Source: DAIQNV01 sp036788215 (GTDB lineage: Bacteria; Planctomycetota; Phycisphaerae; Phycisphaerales; UBA1924). From it: a stretch of DNA of 5,438 nt. Position 1 is the stretch's first letter. Every line of letters starts with the position of its first letter. Location: the NCBI GenBank assembly GCA_036788215.1, contig DAIQNV010000121.1, forward strand, positions 1-5,438, written 5' to 3'. Under the pieces are notes generated by a model that searched no databases, was not told the origin of the DNA, and saw only the letters and a program-made list of their open reading frames with translations. Below, one piece after another: positions 1-5,438 of the stretch. A program made the position numbers and the translations under genes.

Positions 1-1458
1 GCTGATATCCGCGAAGGTGAACTGCCCGGTGGGGAGGGCGAGGTCGGCGGTGGGGTCGGACATGAGGAAGGCGGTCAGGAAGGCGGAGATGTCGGCGAAG
101 GTGAGGTCGCCGAAGGGTTCGGCGAAGTCCGCGGCGTTGCAGGAGGTGGTGGTGAACGTCACGCTGTCGACGAAGACCGCTCCGCCGGCGTTGGGCGCGG
201 GCTGCTCGAAGAGCAGGGTGACGCGGGCCTCCTGAGCGCCCGTGGGCGCGATGCCGGTGAGCTCGGTGTAGGACCAGGTGTCCTGGGGTGAGCCCGCGTC
301 GGCGAGGAGGGCGGTCGTCTCGCCCAGGAAGTCGGGCGAGGCGTAGGGGGCGCCGGGCCGGCTGTAGAACTCGACCTTCAGCAGCGCGGTATTGGCGGTG
401 CCCTGGATGGAGTCCTCCGAGCGGATCAGGGCGTGGGCGCCGGCGATGAAGCGCTGGCCGCCCCGGATGGCGATGTTCTGCGAGGCGCCGGAGAAGTTGG
501 TCTGCCCGTTGAACTGCCCGTACATCTTGAGGGAGCGGGCGCCGTCGCGGGGCGTGCCCCAGTCGGAGGTGATGTTGTCGATGGTGTTGCCGAAGCGCGT
601 CCAGTCGACCATCGCGCCGTCCCCTTCCTCGAAGCCCGCGTCGCGGATGAGCGAGACGGGGGGCGGGGGCGTCTCTTGGCGCTGCCAGACGCGGACGTAG
701 TCGACCGCGAACTCGGAGGGGAAGGGCGTGGTCCAGTCGGGGTAGCCCGAGTAGTTCCCGCCCACCGCGAGGTTGAGGATGATGCTCTTGGGCGTCTGGG
801 GGAGGCCCACCGCGGGCTCGAAGACCGTGTAGTGCTGGACACCATCGACATAGAAGCGGACGGTGCCGGGCTCCCACTCCGCGGCGTAGGTGTGGTAGCC
901 GGCCTGGAAGTTCGCGCCGCTCTCGTAGGCCTGCGAGACGTACTGGTGGGAGGCGACGTCCCACCCCCAGTGCACGGCGCTGCTGATGCGCCAGGGCAGA
1001 TCGCCCCGCGCCTCCATGATGTCGATCTCCCCGCCGGCGGGCCAGGGCGCGGAGCGGGGGAGGAGCCAGATGGCGGGCCAGAAGCCCTGGCCATTGGGCA
1101 CCCGGGCCCGGACCTCGAAGCGCCCGTGGGTCCACTCCTGCCAGGTGCGCACGAGCCCGGAGTTGAACTCGCGCCCGAAGCTCCAGAAGGGGTCGCGGTC
1201 CGCCCGGAGGCGCAGGGCGCCCTCGCGGACGGAGACCTGGCCCGGGTGGTAGTACTGCGATTCGTTGTTGTTGTCTCCGGGCCAGTTGGCGACCTGCCAG
1301 ACGCTCTGGTTGATCGAGCCGCCATCGAAGTTGTCCTGGAAGACGGGGTAGCCCCAGCCCGGCGCGATGACGGGGCCGGCCTGGAGCGTCGCGTTGGTGC
1401 TGGCAAGGGCGAGCAGAGCGGCGACGGTCGCGGTTGCCTGATTCAGATGAAGGGCGAT
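1..1458 (-). CDS. Secreted GH16 endo-beta-glucanase (laminarinase-like) with GC-type dockerin tail, 3' end cut by window
   Basis: Likely hydrolyses beta-1,3 or mixed-link glucans outside the cytoplasm. The minus-strand frame is open for 486 codons and runs off the left edge about ten residues before its expected end. Numbered from ATC at 1458, residues 1-23 form a signal peptide (core TVAALLALA, likely cleavage after STNA). The GH16 domain spans about 38-258. It holds the family's E-x-D-x-x-E active site as GEIDIMEARG, with nucleophile E144, D146 and acid/base E149, and the supporting motifs WPAIWLLP, VHWGW and a closing DYVRVW. A proline linker leads to a beta-rich region (about 266-430) resembling CBM4/9-type carbohydrate-binding modules. 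From C440 there is a duplicated motif, CNAADFAEPFGDLTFADIS then ADLALPTGQFTFADIS, matching the planctomycete GC-type dockerin. The family assignment is firm; the exact substrate is inferred. No in-frame ATG, GTG or TTG exists between the upstream stop (1555-1557) and the signal core, so ATC behind GGAGGTG was chosen; CTG at 1446 is the alternative. Confidence 0.9.
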   Translation of the reverse strand, partial: MALHLNQATATVAALLALASTNATLQAGPVIAPGWGYPVFQDNFDGGSINQSVWQVANWPGDNNNESQYYHPGQVSVREGALRLRADRDPFWSFGREFNSGLVRTWQEWTHGRFEVRARVPNGQGFWPAIWLLPRSAPWPAGGEIDIMEARGDLPWRISSAVHWGWDVASHQYVSQAYESGANFQAGYHTYAAEWEPGTVRFYVDGVQHYTVFEPAVGLPQTPKSIILNLAVGGNYSGYPDWTTPFPSEFAVDYVRVWQRQETPPPPVSLIRDAGFEEGDGAMVDWTRFGNTIDNITSDWGTPRDGARSLKMYGQFNGQTNFSGASQNIAIRGGQRFIAGAHALIRSEDSIQGTANTALLKVEFYSRPGAPYASPDFLGETTALLADAGSPQDTWSYTELTGIAPTGAQEARVTLLFEQPAPNAGGAVFVDSVTFTTTSCNAADFAEPFGDLTFADISAFLTAFLMSDPTADLALPTGQFTFADIS

Positions 1459-1554
1459 GGCACACCTCCGGGGCTGATGATGAGGTCCGTGGTCAGTTGA
1501 CGAGTGCGATATTCGCGGCGGGACGACGGATGGTTCGCCCGGAATTCTGCGGGT
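1459..1554 (-). other. 96-base gap between fibre-like gene and GH16 gene
   Basis: This short spacer follows the TGA of the fibre-like gene and contains the GH16 ribosome binding site. I see no convincing terminator (no strong GC stem followed by a T run) and no clear -35/-10 pair, so read-through from the upstream gene is possible. Co-transcription is inferred from direction and spacing only. Confidence 0.4.
1463..1469 (-). promoter_or_regulatory. Extended Shine-Dalgarno GGAGGTG deciding the ATC start of the GH16 gene
   Basis: On the minus strand the sequence reads GGAGGTG, then TGCC, then ATC. The seven bases are fully complementary to the usual 16S rRNA 3' tail. The distance from GGAGG to ATC is six bases, which is optimal, and the frame that opens there is the signal peptide of the GH16 enzyme. 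The other candidate, CTG at 1446-1444, lies 16 bases from the site, which is too far. Two GTG triplets overlapping or touching this site are in other frames; one meets a stop within seven codons. Confidence 0.65.
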
Positions 1555-3510
1555 TCAATCTCGGGGTGCGGGGGTGCTGAGCGTCGCGGCCCCGGGGCGT
1601 TGCGGGTCGGAAACCAGGGGAGCGGGGTCGCGCCCGGCCTGCTCGTGTTCGATCGCCTGGAGCTTGGCCATGATCTCGGTCATCTGGGCGTGGTACGCGT
1701 CGAGTTCGGCGCGCATCCGGGCGTTATCGGCCTCGATCGACGCGAGACGCGAAGCCTCGATCTCCGGCGCGGTCATGGGGCCTCGCGCGGGCGAGGCACC
1801 GTCGTTCGCCGGTCCGTGCGGGCGTGCCCCGATGACCGTCGGCGAGACGGTGCCGTAGGCGGTCGGAAAGTAGAGCAGCGAGAGCTGCGTGTCGTTGAGG
1901 CGGACCGAGGAGATCCCCGACGAGGCATCGGCGGTGCGGGAGGCCACGAGGTTGAACGTGCTGGCCCCGGCCGGGACGGGGACGATGCTGTGGACGGTGG
2001 CGATGTGCCGGTGCGTGCCCGACGCGGTGGGACCGGGGATGCGGATCGAGAATCTGCCGTTCGCCGGCAGGGTGGTGCCGGTGTTGGTGACGCCCAGGAC
2101 GATCTCCGAATCGAGCGCGACGGTGCTCTTGAAGTACTGGACCTCGGTTGTCGCGAGGGCCATCACGAACCCGGGTGCGGGCGCGTTGATGGTGGCCGAG
2201 AGCATGTTCAGAGGGACCCCGCCGAAGGCGATGCTGGCGGAGGACATGTCCTCATTGACCACGCCCGGCTCGTCGCCGATTTCGGCGGAGAAGATCGCGT
2301 TGTTGGGCAGGATGACGCGGTTGTTCTCGATAAGCGACGAGGTATCGACGATGATCGACCCCTGCGAGCCGATGATCGACACCCGCGTGCTCTCGGAGCC
2401 CGCGATGTTCCCGTCGACGACGAGCCCCGAAGCGCCCGATGCGTTCCGCCCGACGCGGAGAAACCCGCCCCCGCCGGCGCTGGAATCCTGATCCATGTAG
2501 AGCGTCAGTCCGCCCGCGGCGGAGTAGCCGTCGATCCGCCCGCCGTTGGGCAGGGCCCGCAGGTCGAGCTGGGCTACGCCGGCCGCGTCGTTGACGAGGA
2601 TCTGGCCGCCGAAAGGCGTGCCCCCGCCCCGCAGGTCGATGCCCGGGACCGTGCCCGACCCGCGGACGTTGAGCCACATCTGACCGCCGACGCCCTCGTC
2701 GCTGGCGCTGGCGAGTTCGATGAAGCCATCGCCCGTCCCGCCGAAGGTGCCGAAGAGATCGCCGTCGGCGTAGAGGCGCACGACGGGCGAGCCGTCGCGG
2801 TTGAACAGTTCGAGCATGCCCGTTTCGGTGCTCCCGAACGAGGGCTGCCCGATGGCGGCGACGGTAAACCCGGATCGCCCCTTGGCCCGGAAGAGCCCGC
2901 CCTGATCGGGGTTGATCACATCGAAGGTCGAGCCACCGAGCGAGTTCTGCCCGAAGATCTGGAAGGTTTCATCGTTGCTGCGCATCTCCACCCGTCGCAG
3001 GCCGTTGATCAACCTCAGGGTGTTGGTCGCTGTCACATTGAGCTCGCTGTCCACGCTCAGCCCGCGCGTAGCGGCGGAGTAGGGCGTCGATTCCAGCCTC
3101 ATCCGCGGCGTCAGCGTCGTGAACCCCGAGCCCGTGTCGACCTCGAACTCCAGCCAGCGGTTCGAGTTGCCCAGGGCCTCGGGCGAGCAGCCCTCGACGC
3201 GCACACTGAACAGGCCCTGGACCACGGTCACCCCGTTGATCGTGTCGAAACACCGTTGGGTGCCGCCCGTCGGGGCGTCGAAGAGGCGCACGCGGATGCT
3301 GGCCTGGCCCGAGTAGGCCGAGCCGGCATCGGTGAGGCGCCCCTGCACGGTGAAGTCGGTCGAGATCGGCGCGCTGGCGGAGAGCGGCGCCGGGGTATCC
3401 CCTTCGCCCCCCGCGGTGATCATCACCGAAGCGGCGCTCGTCGCGCAGAGGGACGACAGGGACAGCGCCGCGGCGACCGTCGAGGCTGCGTGATGGTTTC
3501 GGCGTCTGAT
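1555..3510 (-). CDS. Secreted fibre-like surface protein with C1q-like domain and C-terminal coiled coil, function unknown
   Basis: A 651-residue exported protein of unknown function. Numbered from ATC at 3510, residues 1-28 form a strong signal peptide: MRRRNHH, then a hydrophobic core AAALSLSSLCA and a cleavage site near TSAAS. Residues about 53-145 match a domain frequent in planctomycete surface and tail-fibre-like proteins: FTVQGRL at the front, a G-L-F-S-V-R-V strand, W-L-E-F-E-V, then L-T-P-R-M-R-L ending in TPYSAA. About 175-400 is a Gly/Asp-rich run of degenerate short beta units, suggesting a beta-solenoid or trimeric fibre shaft. About 404-552 looks like a C1q/TNF-like jelly roll, with DEPGVVNED near its start and SLLYFPTAYGTV near its end. 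About 581-625 is a charged heptad-rich coiled coil (IEASRLASIEADNARMRAEL onward), then a Pro/Ala tail. I see no S74 endosialidase chaperone motif, which often ends such fibres. A GTG at 3426 would start inside the signal peptide and lose it. Confidence 0.8.
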   Translation of the reverse strand: MRRRNHHAASTVAAALSLSSLCATSAASVMITAGGEGDTPAPLSASAPISTDFTVQGRLTDAGSAYSGQASIRVRLFDAPTGGTQRCFDTINGVTVVQGLFSVRVEGCSPEALGNSNRWLEFEVDTGSGFTTLTPRMRLESTPYSAATRGLSVDSELNVTATNTLRLINGLRRVEMRSNDETFQIFGQNSLGGSTFDVINPDQGGLFRAKGRSGFTVAAIGQPSFGSTETGMLELFNRDGSPVVRLYADGDLFGTFGGTGDGFIELASASDEGVGGQMWLNVRGSGTVPGIDLRGGGTPFGGQILVNDAAGVAQLDLRALPNGGRIDGYSAAGGLTLYMDQDSSAGGGGFLRVGRNASGASGLVVDGNIAGSESTRVSIIGSQGSIIVDTSSLIENNRVILPNNAIFSAEIGDEPGVVNEDMSSASIAFGGVPLNMLSATINAPAPGFVMALATTEVQYFKSTVALDSEIVLGVTNTGTTLPANGRFSIRIPGPTASGTHRHIATVHSIVPVPAGASTFNLVASRTADASSGISSVRLNDTQLSLLYFPTAYGTVSPTVIGARPHGPANDGASPARGPMTAPEIEASRLASIEADNARMRAELDAYHAQMTEIMAKLQAIEHEQAGRDPAPLVSDPQRPGAATLSTPAPRD

Positions 3511-3649
3511 AACGCACCTCCTCGGTCCCCGAGCCCCCGGGCCGGTACCGTACCAGAGCCCGCGCCCCCCGGGTAGGCAAATCGGCCCGTTCCCGCGCCG
3601 ATTGTGCCTGTTTCACCGGTCGCAGGGGCCTGAAGGGGGCCCGGGGGCG
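3511..3649 (-). promoter_or_regulatory. Non-coding gap upstream of the fibre-like gene, probable promoter and leader
   Basis: These 139 bases separate the apbE stop from the fibre-like gene start and are the only sizeable intergenic stretch in the window. They contain the ribosome binding site described separately and an odd-centred palindrome GGTAC-C-GTACC (3544-3554) about 34 bases upstream of ATC. No good sigma-70 pair is visible; on the minus strand a TTGCCT and a TACGGT are 22 bases apart, too far for a standard promoter. A weak GGGCC/GGCCC stem lies just after the apbE stop, without a T run. A promoter is inferred from position, not seen. Confidence 0.35.
3515..3522 (-). promoter_or_regulatory. 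Perfect extended Shine-Dalgarno AGGAGGTG deciding the ATC start of the fibre-like gene
   Basis: Minus strand reads AGGAGGTG, four bases (CGTT), then ATC, AGA, CGC, CGA. The site is fully complementary to the usual anti-Shine-Dalgarno. Translation from ATC gives an arginine-rich n-region joined in frame to the hydrophobic core. Just upstream, CTCGG-GGA-CCGAG (3521-3533) can form a five-pair hairpin whose distal arm covers the first two bases of the site; it may modestly affect access, but it is short. Confidence 0.7.
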
Positions 3650-4636
3650 TCAGCGATCGTGCGCGAGGAAGTCGGCGCCGCCCAGGCGCTCCGCGGCAGC
3701 CCGGGCCTCGTCCGGCGTCGCGAGCCTCGCGATCGTGGCGAGGGCGTCGGCGATCCAGGCGTGGCGCGCCGTGACGGTGACCGCGTCGCCCGGCGAGAGA
3801 GGCAATGCGGAGGCGGGGTCGACGATGTGCGAGAGGGGCGCCCCGGCGGTGACGGTCAGCGAACGGTGCGCATCGCCCGAGGTGGCGATGCCCGCGTTGG
3901 CCGCGACGAGGGTCCGCGTGCGCCCCTCGTCGTCGGTCGCGCGGATCGTCCAGGCCCGGGCGCCGGGCGGGGGATCCCCGAGCGCGAGATCGCCCCCGAT
4001 CTCGACGAACGCGGAGGGATGGCCCGCGTCGCGCAGCACGCTGAGGGCGGCATCGGCGCCGAGACCCTTGCCGATGCCCCCGAAATCGAGCCTCATTCCG
4101 CGGAGCGCGAAGCGGAGGCGGTGGAGCGCGGGATCGATCTCGAGGTGCTGCATGCCGACGAGCGCCCTCGCCCGGGCCTGGTCCGCGTCCGAGGGGGGCT
4201 CGCCGGTGCGCCGGGCCTCGCGCCAGAGCGCGGTGACCGGGCCGACGGTGATGTCGAAGACGCCCCCCGACGCCTCCCACGCGTCGCGGGACTTGGCGAT
4301 CGCATCGATCAGCAGCGGGCTGGCGTCGTGCCAGGCGCCGGGCTCACGCAGCAGCACGCGCATCGCCTCGCTGTCGTCGCGGTAGTCGGAGAGGGCCCGC
4401 TCCAAGTCGTCGATCACGCCGAACGCACGCCGCACCGAAGCCACGGGCTCCTCCTCCGCGTACACGACGATCCGCACGCGGCTTCCCATCGCGAGCCTTG
4501 CGTATTCGAAGCGTTCGGCGGTAGTCTGTGGAGCCCGGTCTGGGGATGTCGTCCGGGCACAACCGAAGGCGAAGAGGAGCGTGATCGCGGTGCCGAGGAC
4601 GATGGCCATGTGGCGTGCACTGTGGGCGGTGGGCAT
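3650..4636 (-). CDS. apbE: ApbE-family FAD:protein FMN transferase, predicted lipoprotein
   Basis: Covalently attaches FMN from FAD to Thr/Ser of extracytoplasmic redox proteins, a Mg-dependent reaction at the outer face of the inner membrane. The 328-residue protein (start 4636) has the normal ApbE length and motif order: LAMGSRVRI (48-56), DDLERALSDYRDDSE (76-90), SGGVFDITVGPV (123-134), RLDFGGIGKGLGAD (182-195), FVEIGGDL (210-217), ATSGDAHRSL (251-260), SHIVDPASALP (269-279) and WIADALAT (294-301). The last holds the Asp/Thr pair placed as the family's metal and active-site region. The N-terminus is MPTAHSARH, a hydrophobic stretch, then FAFGC with C26 as the likely lipidated residue; Phe at -2 is atypical. 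ATG 4636 was preferred to ATG 4609 because it supplies the only positive charges before the membrane segment; neither has a clear Shine-Dalgarno. Its substrate is not in the window. It diverges from, and overlaps, the SUMF1-domain gene. Confidence 0.9.
   Translation of the reverse strand: MPTAHSARHMAIVLGTAITLLFAFGCARTTSPDRAPQTTAERFEYARLAMGSRVRIVVYAEEEPVASVRRAFGVIDDLERALSDYRDDSEAMRVLLREPGAWHDASPLLIDAIAKSRDAWEASGGVFDITVGPVTALWREARRTGEPPSDADQARARALVGMQHLEIDPALHRLRFALRGMRLDFGGIGKGLGADAALSVLRDAGHPSAFVEIGGDLALGDPPPGARAWTIRATDDEGRTRTLVAANAGIATSGDAHRSLTVTAGAPLSHIVDPASALPLSPGDAVTVTARHAWIADALATIARLATPDEARAAAERLGGADFLAHDR
4595..4598 (+). promoter_or_regulatory. GAGG ribosome binding site of the SUMF1-domain gene, inside apbE
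   Basis: GAGG lies three bases before ATG 4602 and nine before ATG 4608. The spacing favours 4608. The site is within the apbE coding region on the opposite strand, so any promoter for this gene must also sit inside apbE. Confidence 0.4.
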
Positions 4637-5381
4637 CGTCGTGACGGTAGCGGCCTGCGTGCAGGCGGGTGCCGGCGCAGCAGATGATGGCGTGCGCACG
4701 ATCCGCATCCCCGGAACCGTTGTGGAGTTCGACCTGGTGCGCGTGGGGCGCACAGATGGGCCTGATCTGTGGGTGGCGCGCCATGAGGTGACCTGGGACC
4801 TGTACGACATCTACCTTTACGCGCTCGACGTCCCCGAGGGCGAGACAGACGCGGTGACGCGCCCGAGCAAGCCCTATGTGCCGCCGGACCGCGGGATGGG
4901 GCACACGGGCTTCCCCGCGATGGGCATGACGAGGCGGGCGGCGGAGGGGTTCTGCGACTGGCTGTCGCAGAAGATCGGCCTGGCGGTGCGTCTGCCGACG
5001 GAGGCCGAGTTCCGCGCGTACGCAACGCTGGAGCCCGACGCCGACACCGCGCAGCACGCCTGGACCCTGGAGAACGCGCAGGGCGGCACGAAGCCGGTGG
5101 GCTCGCGCGAGGCGAACGCCTTCGGGCTGCACGACACGCTGGGGAATGTCGCGGAGTGGGTCTCGGGCGAGGGCAGGCCCCGCGCGATGGGCGGGAGCTA
5201 TCTCGACGAGGCGTCCGCGTGCACGCCCTCGTCGGTGCAGGAGCAGGCACGGAGCTGGAACCGGTCGGACCCGCAGATCCCCAAGAGCCAGTGGTGGCTC
5301 GCGGACTGCTCGTGGGTCGGCTTCCGGTTCGTCGCCGAAATGGACGACGACGGCGCGGAGGAACATGGCGATGATGAATGA
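4608..5381 (+). CDS. Exported SUMF1 (formylglycine-generating-enzyme-like) domain protein, short and lacking one active-site Cys
   Basis: A 257-residue protein of the SUMF1/FGE-sulfatase fold. True members oxidise a sulfatase cysteine to formylglycine; many relatives have other or unknown roles. The N-terminus MWRALWAVGIVVTVAAC is an export signal: either lipobox VAAC with C17, or signal peptidase I cleavage after AGAGA. SUMF1 landmarks follow: VARHEVTWDLYDIYL, the block MTRRAAEGFCDWLSQKIG, RLPTEAEFRAYA (128-139), NAFGLHDTLGNVAEWV (N180 in GNVAEW), GGSYL (195-199) and the closing GFRFV (238-242). In FGE the loop reads GGSYxCxxSYC; here it is GGSYLDEASAC, so the first catalytic Cys is Asp (D200) and the second (C205) is kept. 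Formylglycine formation is therefore doubtful. The C-terminus is acidic (MDDDGAEEHGDDE). ATG 4608 was chosen by spacing from GAGG; ATG 4602 and GTG 4581 are alternatives. It overlaps the next gene and is probably co-translated with it. Confidence 0.85.
   Translation: MWRALWAVGIVVTVAACVQAGAGAADDGVRTIRIPGTVVEFDLVRVGRTDGPDLWVARHEVTWDLYDIYLYALDVPEGETDAVTRPSKPYVPPDRGMGHTGFPAMGMTRRAAEGFCDWLSQKIGLAVRLPTEAEFRAYATLEPDADTAQHAWTLENAQGGTKPVGSREANAFGLHDTLGNVAEWVSGEGRPRAMGGSYLDEASACTPSSVQEQARSWNRSDPQIPKSQWWLADCSWVGFRFVAEMDDDGAEEHGDDE
5357..5361 (+). promoter_or_regulatory. GGAGG ribosome binding site of the Tat-exported protein gene
   Basis: GGAGG lies inside the SUMF1-domain gene, three bases before ATG 5365 and nine before ATG 5371. 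The layout (SD, three bases, ATG, three bases, ATG) repeats that of the gene upstream; in both cases the second ATG is better spaced. Confidence 0.5.
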
Positions 5382-5438
5382 CCGGAAGAACGCCCTGGCG
5401 AGCGACTGGACGCGACGCGACTTCGTCAAGACGGCGGC
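5371..5438 (+). CDS. 5' end of a Tat-exported protein, identity unknown
   Basis: Only the first 22 codons are in the window, reading MMNDRKNALASDWTRRDFVKTAA up to the edge. TRRDFVKTAA is a near-ideal twin-arginine motif (S/T-R-R-x-F-x-K), so the protein is probably exported folded by the Tat system, often with a cofactor already bound. Planctomycete Gfo/Idh/MocA-type oxidoreductases, sulfatases and DUF1501 proteins commonly begin like this, but nothing here distinguishes them. It overlaps the end of the SUMF1-domain gene by 11 bases (17 if ATG 5365 is used), implying an operon and probably translational coupling. Confidence 0.75.
   Translation, partial: MMNDRKNALASDWTRRDFVKTA

Noticed and set aside
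1..145. Tandem repeat at the left edge
   Set aside because: The repetition is the internal duplication of the dockerin module within the GH16 protein, not a separate DNA repeat.
426..1406. Minus-strand open frame of 326 codons in another frame of the GH16 region
   Set aside because: The translation is almost all Ser/Arg/Pro/Thr/Ala. The true GH16 frame runs continuously through the same bases.
433..1500. Plus-strand open frame of 355 codons opposite the GH16 gene
   Set aside because: It is antisense to a frame carrying the full GH16 active site and dockerin, and its own composition is repetitive Val/Ala/Gly/Asp/Arg with no domain.
1504..3576. Plus-strand open frame of 690 codons opposite the fibre-like gene
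   Set aside because: It has Arg/Gly/Asp/Ala-rich low-complexity composition and no recognisable motif. It is a GC-bias shadow of the minus-strand gene, which has a signal peptide and domain motifs.
2969..3616. Minus-strand frame that would start the fibre gene region at ATG 3616 or GTG at the Shine-Dalgarno
   Set aside because: It lacks a signal peptide and gives Arg/Gly-rich nonsense. It is a different frame from the domain-bearing one.
3621..3649. Possible intrinsic terminator after apbE
   Set aside because: The GGGCC/GGCCC stem is only five pairs with a seven-base loop and has no T run, and such stems are expected by chance in C/G runs of this kind.
4637..4810. Longer apbE start at GTG 4810, adding about 58 residues
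   Set aside because: The extension is Ser/Thr/Arg-rich without motifs, would bury the lipoprotein signal internally, and overlaps deeply with the SUMF1-domain coding sequence.
4344..5429. Minus-strand open frame of 361 codons opposite the SUMF1-domain gene
   Set aside because: It is Arg/His/Pro-rich with no motif. The plus strand carries clear SUMF1 landmarks.

Overview
The window is very GC-rich and carries secreted proteins of a type typical of the Planctomycetes, most likely the class Phycisphaerae. Three things point there: a C-terminal duplicated Cys-Asn-x-Ala-Asp…Phe-Ala-Asp-Ile-Ser module of the 'GC-type dockerin' kind on a secreted glycosidase, a fibre-like surface protein beginning with the F-x-x-Q-G-R-L…T-P-Y-S domain common in that phylum, and a SUMF1-domain protein next to a Tat-exported protein. 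The organism is inferred from these protein types, not from a marker gene.

Layout. Bases 1-1458 (minus) hold a secreted family GH16 endo-beta-glucanase (laminarinase-like) with a carbohydrate-binding-like middle and a GC-type dockerin tail cut off by the left edge. After a 96-base gap, bases 1555-3510 (minus) hold a secreted, beta-rich, fibre-like protein of unknown function with a C1q-like domain and a terminal coiled coil. It lies upstream of the GH16 gene in the same direction, so the two may be co-transcribed. Bases 3511-3649 are non-coding and probably hold the promoter of that pair. Bases 3650-4636 (minus) encode an ApbE-family FAD:protein FMN transferase lipoprotein. It is divergent from, and overlaps at its 5' end with, a plus-strand pair: a short exported SUMF1-domain protein (4608-5381) and the start of a Tat-exported protein (5371 to the right edge).

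The most unusual observation concerns translation starts. Neither minus-strand secreted gene (GH16 and fibre-like protein) has a usable ATG, GTG or TTG in the right place. Both have the same layout: a perfect extended Shine-Dalgarno GGAGGTG, exactly four bases, then ATC opening a clear signal peptide. This suggests that ATC is a genuine initiator in this organism, at least for some exported proteins. A conventional start call would delete both signal peptides.

Taken together the window is an envelope and secretion locus: polysaccharide degradation, a possible surface appendage, and extracytoplasmic redox-protein maturation. No RNA gene, CRISPR array, insertion sequence or phage hallmark was seen.
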